This document shows, one piece after another, positions 1-6,051 of a stretch of DNA of 15,925 bases (the stretch's first letter is position 1; each line of letters opens with the position of its first letter). Where the stretch lies: contig DMQP01000034.1 of assembly GCA_003455655.1 (NCBI GenBank), forward strand, positions 1-15,925, read 5' to 3'. The notes below the pieces were generated by a model. It was not told where the DNA came from. It was given only the letters and a program-made list of their open reading frames with translations, and made no database searches. A program made the position numbers and the translations under genes. This stretch comes from Treponema sp. (GTDB taxonomy: Bacteria; Spirochaetota; Spirochaetia; Treponematales; Treponemataceae).

Positions 1-1
1 A

Positions 2-1897
2 AGTCTAGACTTAGAACCAGACGTTCAGCAGCAAAGCCAAACGACACACACGCAACAAAGGCAGACGTCACGCACCCAGCAGACACAAACAGCACGCAGT
101 CAACAAAACCAAGCATCAAGCGGTCAACAAAGTCAAAAGACACAGACTCTTCAGGAAACACAGACATCCACTGCAGCAACAAATCCTGTAAACACGGGCT
201 TTCAACCTTCTTATGTTGATGGTCAAAACCAATCCCCCGTCACAAAACAAAACACCAGTTCAAACGCAAGTCAGTCATCACATATAGCAGCACACAAGAC
301 TCAGCCAACAGCAGCTACAACAACAAGACAAGAAAATAATTCAACAGAAAACAATTCAGCAGAAAACAATTCAGCAGAAAACAATTCAGCAGAAAACAAT
401 TCAGTAGAAAACAATTCAGTAGAAAATAATTCAGTAGAAAATAATTCAACAGAGAATAATTCAACAGAAGAACCGGTAGAAGACATCTTTAATCCTTCCT
501 TTAGTGACATTGCAGAAAGCGATCGTATAGATAGTGACGAAGCTTTTTTTATGACAGAACCTGAACCAGAAAATCCTGGTCTTTCAAGTGCAACTCGTCT
601 TGCCCAAGGAGCAAGAGCTGTCAGTGAAGAAAAGGCACAAAAAATTGGAACGACACCAACAGGAACTCGTTTGCCCGAAAACACCGTGACCGTAAAAGAA
701 AGCACCAGTTCTGTTCAGACTACAACTCCTGTTCAGACTACAACAACAACTCCTGTTCAAACTACAACAACAACTCCTGTTCAAACTACAACAACGACAA
801 CTACACCTGTTCAAACTGCAATAACAACGACAACATCAAGTGCAAGTTCAAGTCCTGCAAAAACTACAAGTACAACGACTGCAAGTTCAACACAAACGCA
901 AACAGATGTAGAAGAGACTCCCACTTATTCAACAACCATTACTCCAGAAATTCCTACCGTAACAAATACACCGCCTGTTCAATCTTTTACACCTTCAAGA
1001 ACAGTTACCTTACGCACAAAGGAATATCTTGAATGCACTTACCCTGGAACAGGCTGGGTCTACTTGGGCGAAACCGTACAGACTCCCCTTATGGATTACC
1101 GAGGAAGAAACATTTCTACAGGAGACACACTCTTTACCCTTCAAGCAAAACAAGAAGGAACAACCTACTTACATTTTTACAAATACGATGCACTTGCAGA
1201 CACTTTTATTGATGACTATCTTGAAGTTATAGTCAAAGGAAGCGGTTCATCAGACAACAGAGTTCGCGCTCCCCAGTACGAACTTATTGTTCCTGAACGC
1301 TTAGGAGCAGAAAGCCAACATGCAGCATCTTCTACGCTTACGGAAAACGACACTTTAGAAAACGCTAACGCAAATGCAAGAACAAGTTCTGCAAACACAA
1401 ACGCAAGTGGTAAAACAAGCACCACAACAAGTTCTGCAGCAAGTACAGCCCCCAGCACTTCAGACAATGCAGGCGAAAGCAGTGTTTCAACTGTTATACA
1501 AACAACAGAATCTTCTTCTGCTTCCGATACTGCACGCAACACAAGCCGTACATCAAGTGCAACGCCCCTTACCAATACAACAGAAAGTAACAATGCAGAC
1601 ACAACAAATCTTTCTGCAGATGACTTACTTGCACTGGCACAAAAAGCATATGATGCAAAAGAATACGAAGATGCACTTATGTATTTAAATGACTTTTTTG
1701 AAAAGTCAGCAACTCGTCTTGACGAAGGACTGTACTTAAAGGGTCAGACGCTTGAAGCACCTTCAAGTGTACGCAACATACGCTCAGCCCTTGAAACATA
1801 CGAAACACTGGTTGCTCAGTATCCAGAGAGCAAGTTGTGGGAAAAAGCAAATCAACGAATCACTTACTTAAAGCGATTTTATTTTAACATTCGGTAA
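2..1897 (+). CDS. Low-complexity Thr/Ser/Gln-rich protein with TPR-like C-terminus, 5'-truncated by window edge
   Basis: The frame is open from base 2 to the TAA at 1895-1897, giving 631 residues with no start inside the window. The ATG at 551 is internal, because the same frame continues upstream as Gln/Thr/Ser-rich sequence. Residues 1-110 are Q/T/S-rich. Residues 111-155 are nine tandem ENNS(T/A/V) pentapeptides. About 168-200 is acidic, and about 237-330 is Thr-rich with PVQT repeats. About 333-413 looks like a compact beta domain (YPGTGWVYLGE, then alternating strands ending DDYLEVIVKG). About 414-535 is another Ser/Thr linker. About 536-631 is helical and TPR-like (LALAQKAYDAKEYEDALMYL, then YETLVAQYPES), similar in style to BamD/YbgF-type repeats. 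The N-terminus is missing, so export cannot be checked, but linker-rich architecture with a short beta domain suggests a periplasmic or envelope protein. serS follows 16 bases later. Function is unknown. Confidence 0.85.
   Translation, partial: SLDLEPDVQQQSQTTHTQQRQTSRTQQTQTARSQQNQASSGQQSQKTQTLQETQTSTAATNPVNTGFQPSYVDGQNQSPVTKQNTSSNASQSSHIAAHKTQPTAATTTRQENNSTENNSAENNSAENNSAENNSVENNSVENNSVENNSTENNSTEEPVEDIFNPSFSDIAESDRIDSDEAFFMTEPEPENPGLSSATRLAQGARAVSEEKAQKIGTTPTGTRLPENTVTVKESTSSVQTTTPVQTTTTTPVQTTTTTPVQTTTTTTTPVQTAITTTTSSASSSPAKTTSTTTASSTQTQTDVEETPTYSTTITPEIPTVTNTPPVQSFTPSRTVTLRTKEYLECTYPGTGWVYLGETVQTPLMDYRGRNISTGDTLFTLQAKQEGTTYLHFYKYDALADTFIDDYLEVIVKGSGSSDNRVRAPQYELIVPERLGAESQHAASSTLTENDTLENANANARTSSANTNASGKTSTTTSSAASTAPSTSDNAGESSVSTVIQTTESSSASDTARNTSRTSSATPLTNTTESNNADTTNLSADDLLALAQKAYDAKEYEDALMYLNDFFEKSATRLDEGLYLKGQTLEAPSSVRNIRSALETYETLVAQYPESKLWEKANQRITYLKRFYFNIR
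332..466 (+). repeat. Nine tandem 15-bp in-frame repeats (ENNST/ENNSA/ENNSV)
   Basis: Nine contiguous 15-base units of the form gaaaacaattcagca run from 332 to 466 without spacers. The variable last codon reads T,A,A,A,V,V,V,T,T. Runs of identical neighbouring units (AAA, VVV) point to recent duplication of units. Each unit is five codons, so gain or loss keeps the reading frame and only changes linker length. Confidence 0.95.
710..835 (+). repeat. Degenerate in-frame PVQTTTTT repeats
   Basis: Five imperfect units of 18, 24, 24, 30 and 30 bases begin at 710, 728, 752, 776 and 806. They encode SVQTTT, PVQTTTTT twice, PVQTTTTTTT and PVQTAITTTT. The core is cctgttcaaactacaacaac. Unit lengths differ by whole ACA/ACT codons, consistent with codon-level slippage inside a Thr-rich linker. 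Confidence 0.85.
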
Positions 1898-1913
1898 CAA
1901 AGCGAGGTAGAAA

Positions 1914-3209
1914 ATGCTTGATTATAAATTCATCAAAGACAATCTTGAAGCGGTAAAACAGAACATTATCAACCGCAACATGAATGCAGACGCAGACATT
2001 GTCGTTAAACTCTATGACGAAAAAACTGCGCTGACTACAAAACTGCAAAACCTTCAACAGCAGCGCAATGCTAACGCCGCAGCAATGAAGCAAAAGCTTG
2101 ATGCAGAAACACGCCAAAAATATATTGACGAAGGAAAAGCACTTAAAGATCAAATTTCAGAAGTAGAAGCTGAACTTAATCAAAAAGATGCTGCTCTTGA
2201 AGAAGCCGCTCGTCAAATTCCAAACATGGCTCACCCTGCTGTTCCCATTGGAAAAGTAGATACAGAAAATCTTGAAGTAAAACGTGTGGGAACTCCTCGC
2301 ACTTTTGCTTTCAAACCCAAAGATCATGTTCAGTTGGGAGAGTCACTTGATATTCTTGACTTTGACCGCGGAACAAAAGTTTCTGGACCAAAGTTCTACT
2401 ATCTTAAAAACGAAGCAGTATTCCTTGAGCAAGCACTGATTATGTATGCGCTCAACACTTTGCGTAAACACAACTTTACTACATTCATTACGCCTGATAT
2501 TGCAAAAGAAGAAATTCTAAAGGGCATTGGTTTTAATCCTCGTGGAAACGAAAGCAATGTTTATGCAATCGAAGAAGAAGGAACTTGTTTGGTTGCAACA
2601 GCAGAAATTACTTTGGGCGGTTACCACTCAGGTGAAATTCTTAAAAAAGAACAGCTGCCTCTTTTCTACTGTGGTCTGTCTCACTGTTTCCGCCGCGAAG
2701 CTGGAGCAGCTGGTCACTTTAGCAAGGGTCTTTATCGTGTACATCAATTTGATAAAGTAGAAATGTTTGTTTACTGTACACCAGAAGAAAGCGACAAAAT
2801 CCACGAGCAGTTGCGTCTTATCGAAGAAGAAATCTTTAGCGGACTGGGACTTCCCTTCCGTGTTGTAGACACTTGTACCGGAGACTTGGGAGCACCAGCT
2901 TACCGTAAGTGGGACCTTGAAGCATGGATGCCAGGCAGAGCAGATGAAGCTCACCCCGAAGGAGACTGGGGCGAAGTAACATCAACTTCAAACTGTACAG
3001 ACTATCAGGCTCGTCGTCTTAACGTTAAGTACCGCGATGATGACGGAAAGAACAAGTATGTTCACATGCTTAACGGAACAGCAATTGCAGTTGGTCGCGC
3101 AATGCTTGCTATTCTTGAAAACTATCAGAACGAAGACGGTTCGGTTACAATTCCACCGGTACTGGTTCCTTTCTGTGGTTTCGACAAAATTATGCCTAAA
3201 AAGCACTAA
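1914..3209 (+). CDS. serS: Seryl-tRNA synthetase
   Basis: A class II aminoacyl-tRNA synthetase that charges tRNA-Ser (and tRNA-Sec where present) with serine in the cytoplasm. The 431-residue length is typical. Residues 1-100 are the N-terminal tRNA-binding coiled coil, rich in Lys, Gln and Glu. The catalytic domain follows, with the serine-specificity T-A-E motif at 229-231, motif 2 at about 259-283 (CFRREAGAAG, then RVHQFDKVE; Arg260, Arg261, Glu262) and motif 3 around 387-396 (NGTAIAVGRA, Arg395). The start has a GAGGT Shine-Dalgarno 7 bases upstream and begins MLDYKFIKDN, the usual SerRS N-terminus. It lies 16 bases after the repeat protein and 18 bases before the permease, so the three may be co-transcribed. 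No promoter is visible directly before it. Confidence 0.97.
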   Translation: MLDYKFIKDNLEAVKQNIINRNMNADADIVVKLYDEKTALTTKLQNLQQQRNANAAAMKQKLDAETRQKYIDEGKALKDQISEVEAELNQKDAALEEAARQIPNMAHPAVPIGKVDTENLEVKRVGTPRTFAFKPKDHVQLGESLDILDFDRGTKVSGPKFYYLKNEAVFLEQALIMYALNTLRKHNFTTFITPDIAKEEILKGIGFNPRGNESNVYAIEEEGTCLVATAEITLGGYHSGEILKKEQLPLFYCGLSHCFRREAGAAGHFSKGLYRVHQFDKVEMFVYCTPEESDKIHEQLRLIEEEIFSGLGLPFRVVDTCTGDLGAPAYRKWDLEAWMPGRADEAHPEGDWGEVTSTSNCTDYQARRLNVKYRDDDGKNKYVHMLNGTAIAVGRAMLAILENYQNEDGSVTIPPVLVPFCGFDKIMPKKH

Positions 3210-3227
3210 CATAAAACAGGAGGTACA

Positions 3228-4325
3228 ATGGAACAGCGGCCGTCATTTGGAAAATCTATTTTTATTCTGCTTTTCATTTTGACATTTATTGCAGTTGCCG
3301 CAGTGCTTAAACTGACAGTAAGTTTTATGGCACCTGTTACAATTGCAATCATGCTGTCCTTTGTATTCTATCCTGTTGTTCAAAAAATGAATCGGCTTGC
3401 CCATATTCCTTGGGTACTAAGCATTATTATTCTTGTACTTATTTTTATTATTGCTTTTTCTGTTTTGGGGAACTTACTTGTTGCCAGCACACGAAGTATT
3501 CTTGCTAGAATACCTCGCTACGAAGCGCGCTTTACTGCACTGTATAAACTTTTTTGCAACACTTTTACAATTCCCTTTGACGAAGATCTTTCACTTTTGT
3601 CTAACTTGTGGAATTCACTCAACGTAAGAACCGCCGCTCAAAATGCAGCCATTTCGTTAAGTTCAAGTTTACTTTCTTTTGTAAAAGTTTTAGGCATGAT
3701 TTTACTGCTCACTGTTTTTCTGCTTATAGAGATGAAGTATGCAGGAAAAAAAATGAATGAAGCTTTTAGTCAGACAGAGATTCAAAAAAAAGTTCACGAC
3801 ATTGCAGCAAATATAATTTCACAAGTAACACATTACATTTCAATAAAATTTCTTATTTCACTTATAACAGGAACCCTGGTAGGCATTGCAACAGCAGTTA
3901 TAGGCATGGACTTTCCCATTGTGTGGGGATTCATTGCCTTTGTGCTCAACTTTATACCCATGTTTGGTTCTATTATTTCTTGGCTTATTACGACAACATT
4001 TGCAGTTCTTCAGTTTTACCCTTCATGGGCAAAAATTCTTTTTGTTGCAATTATGATTCTTGCAATAAACATGACCCTGGGCAACATTATAGAACCTCGC
4101 TGGGAAGGAAACGACTTGGGTATTTCACCTTTTGTTATTTTAGTAAGTCTTTCTATTTGGGGATGGATGTGGGGCTTTGTAGGAATGGTGCTTGCAGTTC
4201 CGCTTATGGTGATTATAAAAATCATCTGCGAAAATGTTGAACTCTTAAAACCGATTGCAGTTCTTTTGGGGAACAGTAAGAAAAAAGCTTACCCTTCCAT
4301 CAACTTTCCGCGCAAACGTTCGTAG
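3228..4325 (+). CDS. AI-2E family (PerM/TqsA-type, UPF0118) transporter
   Basis: A 365-residue polytopic inner-membrane protein. An early pair of hydrophobic segments lies at about 10-60, another at about 62-85, and an amphipathic extramembrane region at about 90-140. A dense membrane block follows from about 140 to 345. The family signature region is clear: ISLITGTLVGIATAVIGMDF, then an FIPMFGSII-type segment, the NIIEPRW motif and GWMWGFVGMVLAVPLMVIIK near the C-terminus. Members have been linked to autoinducer-2 export, Na+/H+ exchange or other small-molecule efflux, so the substrate cannot be set from sequence. The start is well supported by AGGAGG 6 bases upstream. The last 37 bases overlap the end of the opposite-strand PilZ-like gene. 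Confidence 0.9.
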   Translation: MEQRPSFGKSIFILLFILTFIAVAAVLKLTVSFMAPVTIAIMLSFVFYPVVQKMNRLAHIPWVLSIIILVLIFIIAFSVLGNLLVASTRSILARIPRYEARFTALYKLFCNTFTIPFDEDLSLLSNLWNSLNVRTAAQNAAISLSSSLLSFVKVLGMILLLTVFLLIEMKYAGKKMNEAFSQTEIQKKVHDIAANIISQVTHYISIKFLISLITGTLVGIATAVIGMDFPIVWGFIAFVLNFIPMFGSIISWLITTTFAVLQFYPSWAKILFVAIMILAINMTLGNIIEPRWEGNDLGISPFVILVSLSIWGWMWGFVGMVLAVPLMVIIKIICENVELLKPIAVLLGNSKKKAYPSINFPRKRS

Positions 4326-5284
4326 AGGAAGCGCACATCTTCTTCTTTAATAGACTTATACGAAAGCACAAAACAAACAGTATCTGCGTTTTCTGCAAAG
4401 CGATACTCACTTTGAACAATTGCATTTACTTTTATGGTGCGTTTAAAAGCTGAGTGAGCGGTTACACAAAAAAGCAGTTGAACTTCACAGTCCATACCTT
4501 TTTGCAAAACCACATCGTGATTGTGGCTTCCCAAAACTATTTTTTCTTCATCGACATACAAAACCGTAAAAGGTTCTTGCCGTCCCTGAACTGCTTCTGC
4601 TTCATGGGACTGGGGTTCAGTAAGGTAGCGGCAAACAGGAAACAAGTGCAAACCGTTACCAATGGGAGCTTCCTGCCCCGCACGAACATTTTCTACAATC
4701 AGTTCAAGAATTGCCTTTGCATCTTTTTGGCGTGACAGTTCAATGTCGCCCCATGCAGGAAGTGTAAAGAGCGGATACGAATCTACTGCTTGACAAGCAA
4801 GATTTACTTTGTTATTTCCATCTGCATCATAAGAAATTGTTGCAGAAAAATCGTAATCTTTTTTGGTACGTACATCGGGAATGCGGTAAATGGCAGAGGG
4901 AACAACAAGAGCAAGACCTTGTGAATATTCCTTCATCGTGGTAACAAAATAAAGTCCTACTCTATTAAAGTAAAACTGAACACGAACATTCTTTCCTAAA
5001 AACGGCTGAACCGTACGCATGGTTTCGCGCATAGAATTTTTAAGAAGGATAATACCTTGTTCCAAAACAGTCATTTGTTCGGCAGGAATAGCAACAGGGA
5101 AAATGGCACTTGCGGGAACACGGTCATTGTCGGCAAGGTCGGTAGTTCCGCTGGAAAGATCTGCTTCTTGTTGAAGCGGTTTTTGTTCAAGGGTTACGGT
5201 TACCGGAACATTGTCGTCTCGAAGGTACTGTAAGACCAACTCTCTTTCTATGCGAGAAAGTTCTTTCTGTTCTTCCTGAGCCAT
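4289..5284 (-). CDS. PilZ-like domain protein (YcgR-type two-part layout), putative c-di-GMP-linked
   Basis: A 331-residue soluble protein. I place the start at the ATG at 5284, giving MAQEEQKELS. It has GGAGG 10 bases upstream and its ATG shares the A of the lipoprotein stop (TGATG). A longer in-frame start at 5407 would lie inside the lipoprotein gene and has no matching signal. The middle (FYFNRVGLYFVTTMKEYSQG, then LALVVPSAIYRIPD) resembles the beta-rich N-terminal domain of YcgR-like proteins. The last 100 residues (EPFTVLYVDEEKIVLGS, then KVNAIVQSEYRF and EDVRFLYERLRG) resemble a PilZ barrel with its terminal helix. The canonical RxxxR and (D/N)xSxxG c-di-GMP motifs are not evident, so ligand binding is uncertain. 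The PilZ assignment is by resemblance only. Confidence 0.6.
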   Translation of the reverse strand: MAQEEQKELSRIERELVLQYLRDDNVPVTVTLEQKPLQQEADLSSGTTDLADNDRVPASAIFPVAIPAEQMTVLEQGIILLKNSMRETMRTVQPFLGKNVRVQFYFNRVGLYFVTTMKEYSQGLALVVPSAIYRIPDVRTKKDYDFSATISYDADGNNKVNLACQAVDSYPLFTLPAWGDIELSRQKDAKAILELIVENVRAGQEAPIGNGLHLFPVCRYLTEPQSHEAEAVQGRQEPFTVLYVDEEKIVLGSHNHDVVLQKGMDCEVQLLFCVTAHSAFKRTIKVNAIVQSEYRFAENADTVCFVLSYKSIKEEDVRFLYERLRGKLMEG

Positions 5285-5937
5285 CAGTCTGATTCCTCCA
5301 TCCATGTAATATGACTTATGCCCCAACGGCCATCTGCCTGTGAAAGCCACACGCATATATTTGCTGGAGTTTTTTCTGCATCTGAAAGTACAAGACGAAC
5401 TGGGCATTGTGTTATTTGATCAGAAACAAAGGGTTTTCCCAAGTAGTATGTATCAACCAGTCCTTTACCAGAAGCAAACTGTTCAAAATCATAGGCAAAA
5501 ACAACCAGTGCATAAGCTTGCCCCTGTTGCATAAGTGGAGCGGCAGACACCCAGGTATTTGACGGACGGCTAAAGGTTTCGCAAAAACGCTGTAAAAGCT
5601 GAATCTGAGATTTTTCAAGCTGCGATGTATCCAAACTGGTAAAACCTGCAAGCGAAGGATACTGAGGTTCAACTGATGTTCCAGAAGCAATAATGTTTTG
5701 CACTGTTGCCCTAATAGATTTGTCTATGCCCATTTCTGAATAGGGAGTCTTTGCGGGTGGAGTTTCAAGTTCTCCTGTCCATTGCAAAAGCGACTGGCGC
5801 TGAGCTGAAAGATTTTGAAGCGTAGAAAGGTACTCGTAATCTACAGCCGAAACAGGTTGAGAGCACGATGTCAAGGCAAAAAAAGCCACGAGAGAAAGAC
5901 TTACCAAAAACAAGGGTAAACGAATTTTACTCACCAT
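5284..5937 (-). CDS. Hypothetical lipoprotein
   Basis: A 217-residue protein with a lipoprotein signal: a short basic n-region (MVSKIR), a hydrophobic core of about 16 residues, and the lipobox L22-T23-S24-C25, followed by SQPVSAVDYE. The mature part is soluble with no further membrane segment. It contains helical stretches near the N-terminus and a likely beta-rich C-terminus (PVRLVLSDAEKTPANICVWL, then GRWGISHITWMEESD). I do not recognise the family. No Shine-Dalgarno precedes the ATG, and a promoter lies almost on the start codon, so the mRNA may be leaderless. The adjacent in-frame GTG (codon 2) is an alternative start. The stop overlaps the PilZ-like start in TGATG, implying translational coupling and a shared role at the envelope or cytoplasm interface. 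Confidence 0.8.
   Translation of the reverse strand: MVSKIRLPLFLVSLSLVAFFALTSCSQPVSAVDYEYLSTLQNLSAQRQSLLQWTGELETPPAKTPYSEMGIDKSIRATVQNIIASGTSVEPQYPSLAGFTSLDTSQLEKSQIQLLQRFCETFSRPSNTWVSAAPLMQQGQAYALVVFAYDFEQFASGKGLVDTYYLGKPFVSDQITQCPVRLVLSDAEKTPANICVWLSQADGRWGISHITWMEESD
5295..5299 (-). promoter_or_regulatory. Ribosome binding site deciding the PilZ-like start
   Basis: GGAGG on the minus strand, inside the last codons of the lipoprotein gene, lies 10 bases before the ATG at 5284. It supports that start over the longer in-frame ORF and, with the TGATG overlap, supports translational coupling. Confidence 0.75.
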
Positions 5938-5940
5938 ATC

Positions 5941-5968
5941 AGTATACTATATCGGCACAAAAAGTAAA
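5941..5968 (-). promoter_or_regulatory. Promoter of the lipoprotein / PilZ-like operon
   Basis: On the minus strand, -35 TTTACT (5968-5963), a 16-base spacer and -10 TATACT (5946-5941). An overlapping alternative -10 is TATAGT (5951-5946). The -10 ends only three bases before the ATG at 5937, so transcription would begin at or within the first two codons. This is a pattern reading, not a mapped site. Confidence 0.55.
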
Positions 5969-5994
5969 AGAGCCGGACTCAAATACGAAAACAG

Positions 5995-6023
5995 TTGTAA
6001 AAAATGCGTAGAATTGATAGAAT
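5995..6023 (+). promoter_or_regulatory. Aconitase promoter
   Basis: -35 TTGTAA (5995-6000), a 17-base spacer and -10 TAGAAT (6018-6023) predict a start site near 6030 and a leader of about 22 bases before the ATG at 6052. The promoter overlaps the longer in-frame ATG at 6004, which therefore cannot be in the transcript. Confidence 0.7.
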
Positions 6024-6039
6024 ACCGCATCTAAAATAC

Positions 6040-6045
6040 AAGGAG
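6040..6045 (+). promoter_or_regulatory. Ribosome binding site deciding the aconitase start
   Basis: AAGGAG lies 6 bases before the ATG at 6052, an ideal spacing. The upstream in-frame ATG at 6004 has no comparable signal. Confidence 0.85.
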
Positions 6046-6051
6046 TTTGCT

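Noticed and set aside
332..466. CRISPR array
   Set aside because: Units are contiguous 15-mers without spacers, in the reading frame of a larger gene, and no cas genes are present.
301..705. Minus-strand ORF with ELFST repeats
   Set aside because: It is the antisense reading of the coding repeat array, with no promoter or ribosome binding site.
1216..1602. Minus-strand ORF rich in Leu/Val/Ala
   Set aside because: Antisense of the Ser/Thr/Ala linker; hydrophobicity is a by-product of complementing Asn/Thr/Ala codons.
5285..5407. Longer start of the PilZ-like gene inside the lipoprotein gene
   Set aside because: The TGATG junction and GGAGG at 5295-5299 fit the start at 5284. The extension is out-of-frame lipoprotein coding sequence.
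6004..6051. Longer aconitase start at the ATG at 6004
   Set aside because: It lies inside the predicted promoter, has no ribosome binding site, and adds 16 residues not typical of the family. AAGGAG favours 6052.
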